A stretch of DNA of 64,000 nucleotides from Aphidius gifuensis (Eukaryota; Arthropoda; Insecta; Hymenoptera; Braconidae). The notes under the pieces were generated by a model, which saw only the letters and a program-made list of their open reading frames with translations, was not told the DNA's origin and did no database searches. The stretch is taken from assembly GCF_014905175.1 (NCBI RefSeq), contig NC_057791.1, positions 11,412,177-11,476,176 on the forward strand, in the 5' to 3' direction. Shown piece by piece: positions 13,001-25,000 of the stretch. The position numbers and the translations under genes were made by a program. Every line of letters begins with the position of its first letter. Positions within the stretch are counted from its first letter, which is position 1.

Positions 13001-16000
13001 AGTTTATAGTACTGCTACCATTAGTATTCAACTAAAGAACAATGAGCTACATAGTGAAATAAAATGTAACAGACATATTCATTATACACCAGAAGACTAT
13101 TGGAAGATTGTTGGGCTTTACAAAACGAATTCTCGAAGCTGATATTCTACATAAACCTGACTTGTCTGTTGCCATATTGAAGGTCAATACAATTCAAATT
13201 CAGTGTTACATAACAACTGGTGCATATATGAATCAGCACAAAGTTCACACAATACATGAATTTTCCCAGTTGTGCCTCCTGGATATAATATCGTTGAAGT
13301 ACCATATCATGTTATTCATCTTCCAGTCACAGTTTGAGCAATACATCAATTGCAATTAAAAGTTGTCGATCAAGATAGTGAAATTGTAAATTTCCGTGGA
13401 AAAACTATTACGATTCAACTACACATTAAAAGTGTCAAATAGGAAAAAAAATATGGGCATCGTTTCCAAAAATAAAGAAAAAAGAATAAACATAATGATA
13501 AGAAAATTAGGCAAAGCTATAAATGCGAGACCTTATGCCAAAAAAAAATCAGTCAAAAGCACGGAAGAAAAACGATAACACATCTGAGTATTCCGTTTCT
13601 CAAGAGTCTCGGTCTCAATCCACGTCAACAACATCAAAAGAAATAAAAGTATCATTTTGTTGCTGTTTTTGTATTATACCATAGATGAAATTTTAAGTAT
13701 ACATTTTAAGTAAACTTTAAGATTGCATCAAATGCTAGACATGGTACAGTAAAATAATGAAGTGCATCCAAACTGTATGTTGAAAAACAGCTCAAACAAT
13801 AATTTTCAAAAATATCTGCCAATAAAAGCAAATCAGTTTTCAAATATAAATCGGAATATTTGCCTAATGTCTTTATTCTAAGTTTTTCCCAAATACCTTT
13901 GGCATGTTCATAGTCTCCATCTGATATATCAGAATTATTTCATTTTGAAAAAAATAAAATAAAAAAGAGCTTTTTCACTTAATTTTTCTTATAAGTCAAT
14001 ATATCCATAGGGAAATACACCTTTTCCACACAATAAATTAAAGTATTCGTTATTGCATTTACTAAGTGTTATAATTTTTTGTTCATTGCTCGAATCGTAT
14101 AATAGTTTGTCAATACTACTTGGCATAAATCTGTATAAGTCAATGAATCGCAATTTCACAACAGTTTTTTCCACTTTTTTTGTAAATGAAATATTTTTTT
14201 TTTTTGTTTATTGGTAAAATGTGTATTTGACCATCAAATATCTTGCAAAGTCCTTAAATGAAAAAATGAAAGTCATATCATGATGAATTGTGCATGACTA
14301 CATGTATAGTGTGAGACTTAGTATAATGAATATTACACCTGACATGAGCTAGGCCACGATCTTTTTCGTTGAAATTATCGTGGTCCCGATGCTAGTGTCG
14401 AGTTTCAGATTCTGTCTGGCAATTCGGGTCATTATTACACGGACGTCCTTAACCAGTTTATCCGGTATATGTGCGATCGCTCTGGCCAGTCTTGGGAGGT
14501 CTTTTTCCAGTAGTTTTGCCCCTTCCTTCTCCAGCCATTTTTCCAACTCGGTATCCGCGCACGCCACCTGAATTCTTCCTTGGTAAAGGTAACAACCTTG
14601 GAATCTCGGGACAAAAACGCCAAGCGCTATTTCGTCCGTCCTTTCCAGAAGTTCTCCTAGCATCAAGTTGGCTTGAATATGTCCGACTGGTCCTCGTGAA
14701 TGATCACGAGTTTGGGCACATTGGCTGTGACAACCGCGAATGAAAATTAATTCTTCTAATCCGGTCTCTTTTTAAGCTCTTGCTGAGCAGATTTTGGAGT
14801 ACTTCCCGATCGCCTCGCCCGTTTTTGAGCTTGAACAGGCGCAACAGTTCCTCCTTCCGAGGTACCTGCCATCCCTGCTCTTGCCAACGTCCTTCGAGCT
14901 TAGCTACTGAGCTTAGTCAAAGGCAATCCCTGTCTATGACTCTTGGTGGAAAAGGCTTTGCCCTCCCCCTCGGTCGATCGTTTACACTTCTGTGTCTCCT
15001 GAGGAGTCCCAGTAATCAGTAAGCCCTGCGGCATAATGTTTTTGGTTTTTTCGGTACCCATACGAAATCTCACGAGTATCTAGGGAAATACGATTTTAAC
15101 CCAACAGAGCCCTGAATGCTGGGCAAGGGTATAAATACAACTAGACCGAGATACTCAAGCCCTCTCACCGACGTTCAGGTCATGTAATCCATAGAGAAGG
15201 TTTTTTAGACTATTACTTATATGATTATGAGCGCGAAATGTAAGCAATATCTTCCGATTGAATCGCTATTTGTATCAGACTTATAAATTGCTATTTCTTA
15301 CCTAATAATTCGTATGACATATGGGTTAAATAATAATAAAAATACTGATAATAATTTTTGCAATGATAAAAATTTACAAAATTTCACTTGATTTTTTCAG
15401 CATTTTATTCTGGTCTCATCTTCAGACAACCACCAGCAGTTCAATAGATTTTGCTTTAGGGGTCTTTCTTCAGGTTCAAATTGAATAAGGCTTCATGGTA
15501 CTGGATTTTACTGGAATCAACATTACTCAAAAACTCAAAATAATTGAATTGTATTTAATATTTTATTTACTCACATTTCAATAAATGACGAATAATTTCA
15601 CTTTAAAAAAAAAAAAAATATTAGTGTGGTATATAATGCGGTAGTTACACTAAAATATAATAAAACTGGAAGCCGAACTCTTTCGTCAAAAGTATCGCCG
15701 AGAGAAAAACGAAATTAGTGAATTCTTGTCCTTGTCAGTACAGTCACGTCAACTAAAATTGGTTGAGACTACTGACATACAATGTAACTTTTATATCGTG
15801 TAGTACTAGTTTGTTTTGACGTTGACTGTACAAGATTTAATGTGCGCATGCGCGAGCCAGAAGGAAATTCACCAATATATTGCTATCCCTGGCGACACTC
15901 CCGTACATTGGCTAAGCATAAGAGTTCAGCTGCCAGTTTTATTATATTTCAGTGGCTAGTTACAACATTTAACTTCAAAATTTTTCACTCAAGTATATTT

Positions 16001-19000
16001 GCAAAAAAAATTTACAAAAAAATTAATTAAAGAAAATAAAGATTGAATATAATATTTATATTAAAATTTTACTTACGATATCTTTCCATCTTCAAATGAT
16101 AATAAATAGTTTTGTTATATCATCTCGTGTTGATTGACAATTAAATAAAATAAATAATATTATTCACTGACAGCTATAAATAGAGTATAAGTAGAGCCTA
16201 TACCTTACCTATACTTATACTCTACAAAAAATGATTCTCGTCAAATGTATTCAAAGATAAAAAAATGGAAAGTAATCAAAAAAGTAAAGTCGACTATATC
16301 TTTCATGTTGCTAAAATAATATAAATCACGTCCAACGTGAAGACAATGATTTGAACGGGGCATCGAAACATGATCCGTGACGTACAGCAAGCACGCGCGG
16401 TCATTGTAGATCCATTGCTTTACATCCTGCACAAAGAAATGTGTGGCGTGTTGCATCATATACACATTTTAGTACAATATTATCCTATGATGAAATATCT
16501 TTTCCAAAAAAACTTCGGGACATACCAAAATTCGAAAAACTGAATCATTTAAAAATCAATGTCACACTGTTGTTTATTAATTTGTAAAAAAATTTTGCCA
16601 AAATCAGTGGTGCCTTGCTGACGCATAGCAGTATTAAGGTCTATATATTTTTTAAGCCATGAGTTTTGTTCAAATTTCAATATACGATGAATTTTATTCA
16701 ACTTCAGGCCAACTAAGAAAATATAGTTTTGAATTTCTATAATGTATAACATAATTTTTTTTCGCAAATAGAGTTGTCATTAATTTTCATTGCTGTGAAT
16801 TTGGTGCTGTAAATTGCTCTGGACACAACGGTAAATCTTTATGCTATGCATGTAAATATTTTGGATAACCTAAGTCAACCTCTCAGATATATATATCACA
16901 ATTTCAGCTTCATCAGATGCAGAAATGCAGATGCAGAAAATAAAACAATATGTCATAAATGTGAGGAGACTTCTCACGTGCGAGGATTTCAATACGTATG
17001 GCTTCGCTTCCGTAAAATTGTCTAAGAATTAGCTAATTGTGAGTTTGAATTCAATGGAAATAGCTAATAGCTATGGTGTATCAAGACATCTTATAAACCT
17101 CGAACAGGCGCCCCATTGATGTCGATATAATAGTCTTGACCCTGTACATAGCTTCTGACCCCGTGATCGGAATTATTAATAACTAACTCCTATTAGTTAT
17201 TAACAACGCAAGCGATAGCAATAAATAATAATCAGAACTCATTCTGATCGTTATTTATTTCGAGAACCCACGAAATAATAAATTTCGTTACACTTCTCCC
17301 CGTGAGGGAAGTTTCGACCCGAAACTGACAGAACCAACTACCCTTCCACTGACCTATGGACATTGCTAGCTTGCCCAACTCATTTGACATCACATGTCAT
17401 TCCTTTTTGTACAGCTTTTAAGTCTGTAATCGAGAGCTTGCCTTTATCTATTCCAGAGAGATCTGTCAAACGAGATACCGTCGATGATAATTTTCTATAA
17501 TTATCCTGTAGTGATCCATCTATAGTTCCCCATTTAGTGATCCTTACCTTAATGGTAGAACATTCGAAGCGTCTAGCAATCGAATACCTTCTAATCCATC
17601 AATGCTTTAAGAGAGTGTCTACCGATAAAGTTGTTAGAAAAGACAGTGTCTTTTTACCGGGACCAAGATTGTTGTCATTCTTTAAGAGATCCTTACTAGT
17701 CAAAAAGAGCCAAGATTGTGACTTACTTGGGCTCGCGACTGGGCTTATATACCCGTTTCAAAAGTAGAGAGGGTAACTCCTACTCCGAGCCAAGTAACGC
17801 ACAAGACTTCTGCGCAAACTGAGTGAAAGTGGTAAAACTTCCGCGCCAAGTCTTACTTGCGACGAGAACCAGAACTATTAGAGATTCATTACAAGAGAAC
17901 CATCAAGCTATACGACGAGAAGTAAAATCAAAACAATCGAAATATCGAACGAGAACCAACATCTAAGTTTTCGATACATCGAGATACCAAACGAGAACCG
18001 TTCTCAACCTCTAACCTGAGGGAGTAGAAGATAGCCAGAGAACCATTCATTCAGCTAATGAATGCTATTATTTCGAGACACAACGAGATCCATGTCAGGG
18101 AACCAAGACGATAATGTCTTTTAAGAAGAGATCTAAGTCGTACGGTAGCCAAGACGATAATGTCTAGTAGTGATCCAAGTCAAGAGAGATCCAAGTCGTA
18201 CGGTAGCCAAAACGATAATGTCTAGTAGTGATCCAAGTCAAGAGAGATCCAAGTCGTAAGATAGCCAAGACGATAATGAGCTGCTCTGTTTGAGACAGCT
18301 CCTTATATAGGCTATCATCCCTTCCATCGAGAACTGATAATTGCCGTTTGCGCAACTCCTAGCCCTTCTCGACCAATGAGGAGTGTCGGCCAATCACAAA
18401 AGAGAACCCAGACATTATCCGATGGCGTCAGCCAATCAGAAAATTCGCCTACAACTTATCCATTCTTCTAGGTTTTGCACCTAGCGACATCTGTTGGGAT
18501 TTTCGTGAACCACTTTTGGCGGGAAAGTTTGAAAAATTTTCAATGTAAATTTTCGTTTTTCGGTAACCATCTTGTTTTAATGTATCCGTCGGTAACTACG
18601 GTATCCAGTCACTAGTTCTATACACAACGCAACCACTCACTATGATTTTTAATCTATAGCAGCCTCAGTAGGTAACCCCTATTTCATAATCCTTTCACGG
18701 CAGGCCCCACGTTGGGAGCCATTTTGTAACCGATTTTCTGACCTGCGCGGCGAGAACTATCGGCCAAGGTTAACAACGAGGATTTCTCACCATCCTCCTC
18801 AAAATCACCGGGGGGAGCCATGTTGGTTATCTCGGAAGCCAACAGCCGTAGGAGTAACGAGAACAAAATACGAGAACCTAACTCAGTCTTAGAAATGGTA
18901 GAGGGGTGCGGTCCACCTGATCGGACTATGAGATACGTAACTAAACCTGAGGGAACTATCGTGAACCAAGCATAGTGTTACATACGCCTATATTATATTG

Positions 19001-22000
19001 CGACTATACTATGGCAAAATACTGACGTCAGAAGTATCATAAGTGTAGGAGCAAATATACTACATATAAAATGAGTATTTTGTATAGGGAACCATACAGC
19101 GATCCATCCGTGACCAGGTCTTACACATACGTTGCCATTGCAATAATAATATATCTCAATATTATTATTATTGTTATTATTTACAGCGATCCATTCGTGA
19201 ACTCACACATACACATTTATGTGTGATGATGGTCTAACCATCACATACACATTATGTAGTGAGAATATAATAATAATTATTATTATAATAAGAGAACCAT
19301 ATAACGTGATCATTAGTATTAGTCCGTCATCGGAAATTCAAGCAGAGTTTCACCAGGACTTAACGTCTGATACCTAGGGAACCTTTACGAGAGATCCAAA
19401 CGATGTCGAGAGAACCAGTAGTGAACCAAGAGAGCCAGTCAAGAGAAGGTAGTGATCAGTACGAGAACCAGACAAGTTGTGTCGTCTCACGACGACGTTG
19501 AGTACTCAGCTGCTGTCAGCTTCCCCCCACTCAGTAGGTGCTTTCTTTTGTGTATTTATTTTTTTTCACTTTAATGCGCATGATCATGCACATGCACACG
19601 TCATGCAAACATGAGAAGAGAACAGTGGCGTCGAACAAATAATTTTAAAAAAATAAGAATTGAAACATAGCTGATCCAGCCCCTCATGTCCTACGCTGTT
19701 GCAAAGTGACTTTTTGCTGACTGCGCATTCAACTGCGCATGCGTGAAAATAAACAGGAAAAAAAATAAACACCCAAAAGAAAGCACCTAGTAGCACTTTC
19801 CTACCTATCGCCTAGGACATGCGCCGCACGCATTCAGAACACGAATAGGTGTACGATCCGGCTTTGTACACAGCCTTCGGTGAGTTCATCGCGACGATGG
19901 AGGAGTGGGGAAATCGCCACGATAAGGTTTGGTGTATCAAGACATCTTATAAACATCGAACAGGCGCCCCATTGATGTCGATATAATAGTCTTGACCCTG
20001 TACATAGCTTCTGGCCCCGTGATCGGAATTATTAATAACTAACTCCTATTAGTTATTAAGGGCCGGTTTTTTCGTCCAACATTACAGTTAACTAAGGTTT
20101 AAACTGGTTTAAACTCTAGTTAACTAACTAAGGATTTGGTTACCGACTGCGTTTTTTACATGCTTCAATATTAAAAATATTAATCGATAAGTAGTTAATC
20201 CTTAGTTAGTTAAAGTTAGTTAATGCTCAGTTAACTGTAATGTTGGACAAAAAAACCGGCCCTAACAACGCAAGCGATAGCAATAAATAATAATCAGAAC
20301 TCATTCTGATCGTTATTTATTTCGAGAACCCACGAAATAATAAATTTCGTTACAATATATAATATATAATATATATATAATATACTATATGTATGAGACA
20401 GAATTTCTACCAAAGTCATTGAAAATACATAGTTTTAAAGAATTGAACATTAAAATTAGAAATATTTGAAGTAAAATATTACCAAAAAGACGAAATGGAA
20501 TGAATTTCAACTCAACAGTGGTTGCAGGGAATTTGATTGATATTTTATGAAAATAACTATTGATAAAAAATAATTGAAAAATAAATAATAATTGTTATTT
20601 TGACAAAATTCTTATACCAAAAATGACAACATAAGTAACTATTATCGGGATTTTCAAAGGACTGTCTGTATATTGTAAATAATGAAAAAGTACTTCTCGT
20701 TACAATGAACAGAAAAGTCCAGAAACTTTAAAATAAATATTTATCTATATCAAATTATTTTAACGTTGAATTAAATTTTATTTTAATATGAACTTTTTGT
20801 TATCTGTCGGTAAATAGCCTACTTATGTTACAATAAAAATATTTAACGCAATATATTTTCTGATAAATAAGTTTGATATTAATATTCATCGAGAAAATTG
20901 TTTTTAATTGTAACGAGAGCTTTTTATCTGGTAATACTTGCTCTCGATCGCATCCTCGTAAAACGATGGATTTGAGAAATATTTTCTTCGAATATATCAC
21001 TCATTAACGCGAAAGTTTTGTAAAAAGTTCTAGAATGATGGAATGATAAAAAATGTTCTGAAATATTCTCAAAATGTTTTAAACAAAGAAAATTCTATCA
21101 AATTTTTTTTTAAGTCTACAATATTCTTGAATAATCGATATTTCCAATCCTTTTAGAACATTCTTGATCTTTCCAAAACGAAACTTGTTCAATATAAAGC
21201 CCGAAAGACATGAACCATGACTAGTTTCTTATTACTTCTCATAATGTGAAAAGTCAAATATTAAAATCAGTTCAGAACAGTTTCAAATTGATAAAGATTA
21301 TGCAGCAAGGATATAAAATAACTAGTACTCCAGAACAAATCGAGAACCGGATTAAATCATGGATTTTTAAACAGCTCAAATATGTCATATTTGTGAAGAG
21401 AAATTTCTCCGTCAAACATTAAACACCGTGACTACTGTAATTTCACAGATCACTACAGAGGAGCAGCGCATCTTGACTGTAACGTCAATTATACAGATTT
21501 ACATACAATACCAGTAGTGTTTCATAACCTCCCAGGTTGTTACTTACGTACACTTCTTTTTAAAATCTCTTGCAAACATGGTTGGGGATTCAATCAGAAT
21601 TTTACCAATTGAAGAAGAGGAATATATATTATTCACAAAAGGAGTCAAGTATCCATGCTCGTAGAGCCATCTACTTATGAATTCGAGATTCATCGACTAC
21701 TACAAACTGGCATTAATCCCAGCTGATTGTGATAGAAAAAATACTGGACACTGCTGTGAAGATACTAAAAAATTCATATTATTAAAAAAACTGTCCGAAG
21801 GCTACGGGCCAGGAACTTGATTCTCAAATGCTTTTTTCGTGATAACTCACTCGTGAGCGCGTTTACTCGTGAGATCCTGTAGCTCGCTCGGCAGCTGCGT
21901 GAACCTGGCACCCCACTTTATCGTAGAGACTTGTAGTATGGCTCATTTTGAAGGTCTTAATTTGTAGTAATTTGTAGTGAAAAGGGTTTAATTTGTAGTT

Positions 22001-25000
22001 CAAAAATTGAGGGTGAAAAAAGGGTTAAAAGGTACTTTCTTCAAAAATTGACTTAGAGCGATGAGAGTAGGGCCAAAACGTTCGTTGGAATTTGTAGTAA
22101 TTTGTAGTAAAAAGAGTTTAATTTGTAGTTCAAAAATTAGGTGTGAAAAAAGGGTTAAAATGTACTTTCGCAGAAAATTGAAGAAAAATAGTAATGAAGA
22201 GGTCAAATAGCTTTCTTAGAATTTGTAGTAATTTGTAGTGAACAAATTTTAATTTTAAGTTAAAAAATAATGACACAAAAAAAATATTTTGTTTTTTGGA
22301 GCAATAATCATGATAAAATTGCATAACTTTTTTGTTGACAACCAGAAAAAAATTACGAGTAAAATAAATGGAGAAAAAATCGTGAAAAATATAAATATAT
22401 TTTTACTAAACCAGTTTCCCAAAAAAACAAAGTCAAAAAAGTGGAAAAAAAAATTTTTTTTTTACTCCAAAATATTGAATACTAAATAACTTTTTTATTT
22501 ATTGACCAAAAAAAAAACTAAAATATTGGATAGATAGGAAAACATCCTAGCTAATTTGTAGTGAAGAAATTAGAATTTGTAGTTGAAGCATTTGTCCGGA
22601 AAAATCAATTCTCTGACATATTCCCTTAATAAAATATTGCGTAACTTTTTTATTTATTGACCAAAATTCAAACTAAAATATTGAGTAGATAGGGAAACAT
22701 CCTAGCTAATTTGTAGTGAAGAAATAAGAATTTGTAGTTGAACCATTTGTCCGGAAAAATTAATTCTCTGACATATACCCTTAATAAAATATTGCGTAAC
22801 TTTTTTATTTATTGACCAAAATTCAAACTAAAATATTGAGTAGATAGGGAAACATCCTAGCTAATTTGTAGTGAAGAAATTAGAATTTGTAGTTGAACTA
22901 TTTGTCCGGAAAAATTAATTCTCTCATATAATACCTTCATAAATTATTGCGTAACTTTCTTATTTATTGACCAAAATTTAAACTAAAATATTAAATAGAT
23001 AGGGAAACATCCTAGCTAATTTGTAGTGAAGAAATTAGAATTTGTAGTTGAACCATTTGTCCGGAAAAATTAATTCTCTGACATATTCCCTTAATAAAAT
23101 ATTGCGTAACTTTCTTATTTATTGACCAAAATTTAAACTAAAATATTAAATAGATAGGGAAACATCCTAGCTAATTTGTAGTGAAGGAATTAGAATTTGT
23201 AGTTGAACCATTTGTCCGGAAACATTAATTCTCTCATATAATATCTTCATAAATTATTGCGTAACTTTCTTATTTATTGACCAAAATTCAAACTAAAATA
23301 TTGAGTAGATAGGGAAACATCCTAGCTAATTTGTAGTGAAGAAATTAGAATTTGTAGTTGAACCATTTGTCCGGAAAAATTAATTCTCTCATATAATACT
23401 TTAATAAATTATTGCGTAACTTTCTTATTTATTGACCAAAATTTAAACTAAAATATTAAATAGATAGGGAAACATCCTAGCTAATTCGTAGTGAAGAAAT
23501 TAGAGTTTGTAGTTGAACCATTTGTCCGGAAAAATTAATTCTCTCATATAATACTTTAATAAATTATTGCGTAACTTTCTTATTTATTGACCAAAATTCA
23601 AACTAAAATATTAAATAGATAGGGAAACATCCTAGCTAATTTGTAGTGAAGAAATTAGAGTTTGTAGTTGAACCATTTGTCCGGAAAAATTAATTCTCTC
23701 ATATAATACTTTATTAAGTTATTGCGTAACTTTTTTATTTATTGACTTAAATTCAAACTAAATCATTGAATAGATAGGGAAACATCCTAGCTAATTTGTA
23801 GTGGAGGAATTAGAATTTTCAGTTGTACCATTTGTCCGGAAAAATTATTTTTCTGACATATTCCCTTAATAAAATATTGCGTAACTTTTTTCTCCAATGG
23901 TTCAACTACAAATTCCAATTCCTTCACTACAAATTAGCTTGGATGTTTCCCTATCTATTCAATATTTTAGTTTGAATTTTGGTCAATAAATAAAAAAGTT
24001 ACGCAATAATTTTTTAAGGTATTATATGAGAGAATGAATTTTTCCGGACAAATGGTTCAACTACAAATTCTAAATTCTTCACTACAAATTAGCTAGGATG
24101 TTTCCCTATCTATTTAATATTTTAGTTTGAATTTTGGTCAATAAATAAAAAAGTTACGCAATAATTTTTTAAGATATTATATGAGAGAATTAATTTTTCC
24201 GGACAAATGGTTTAACTACAAATTCTAATTTCTTCACTACAAATTAGCTAGGATGTTTCCCTATCTATTTAATATTTTAGTTTGAATTGTGGTCAATAAA
24301 TAAGAAAGTTACGCAATAATTTATTAAGATATTATATGAGAGAAATAATTTTTCCGGACAAATGGTTCACCTACAAATTCCAATTCCTTCACTACAAATT
24401 AGCTAGGATGTTTTTCTATCTATCCAATATTTTAGTTTTTTTTTTGGTCAATAAATAAAAAAGTTATTTAGTATTCAATATTTTGGAGTAAAAAAAAAAT
24501 TTTTTTTTCCACTTTTTTGACTTTGTTTTTTTGGGAAACTGGTTTAGTAAAAATATATTTATATTTTTCACGATTTTTTCTCCATTTATTTTACTCGTAA
24601 TTTTTTTCTGGTTGTCAACAAAAAAGTTATGCAATTTTATCATGATTATTGCTCCAAAAAAAAAAATATTTTTTTTGTGTCATTATTTTTTAACTCAAAA
24701 TCAAAATTTGTTCACTACAAATTACTACAAATTCTAAGAAAGCTATTTGACCTCTTCATTACTATTTTTCTTCAATTTTCTGCGAAAGTACATTTTAACC
24801 CTTTTTTCACACCTAATTTTTTAACTACAAATTAAACTATTTTTACTACAAATTACTACAAATTCCAACGAACGTTTTGGCCCTACTCTCATCGCTCTAA
24901 GTCAATTTTTGAAGAAAGTACCTTTTAACCCTTTTTTCACCCTTAATTTTTGAACTACAAATTAAACCCTTTTCTCTACAAATTACTACAAATTAAGACC

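Larger units (their letters stand above)
10440..14180. mobile_element. Decayed Polinton/Maverick (adintovirus-like) element
   Basis: The order and strand of the recognisable gene remnants match insect Polintons: a minus-strand conserved protein, then plus-strand PLA2-like protein, adenain-like protease, penton-like capsid protein and a small basic protein, then minus-strand protein-primed DNA polymerase. Every gene has frameshifts or stops. I saw no integrase, no packaging ATPase, no major capsid protein and no terminal inverted repeats, so this is an internal fragment and the limits given are those of the recognised genes. Confidence 0.85.
17074..20354 (+). mobile_element. Non-autonomous LTR retroelement, no coding capacity
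   Basis: Near-identical LTRs (TGGTGTATCAAGAC...AATTTCGTTACA) begin TG and end CA. They flank about 2.6 kb with no gag or pol frame, so this is a TRIM/LARD-type derivative. The interior contains a tandem repeat, the block also present at 4378-5180, and an inserted TA-flanked MITE. I could not find a matching target duplication (left flank ...AGCTA, right flank ATATA...). A minus-strand copy fragment is at 25390-25690. Confidence 0.65.

Noticed and set aside
16241..16465. Minus-strand 74-residue frame (VQDVKQWIYNDRACLLYV...)
   Set aside because: It looks less repetitive than most, but I recognise no family and see no supporting neighbours or splice sites.
22400..23890. Regular 155-bp array considered as a CRISPR-like structure
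   Set aside because: Whole units are repeated with no conserved-repeat/variable-spacer division, and the context is an insect intron.
22000..24835. Matching open frames on both strands around 22.0-22.5 and 24.5-24.8 kb
   Set aside because: They come from the two arms of the palindrome and are low-complexity Phe/Lys/Asn-rich strings.
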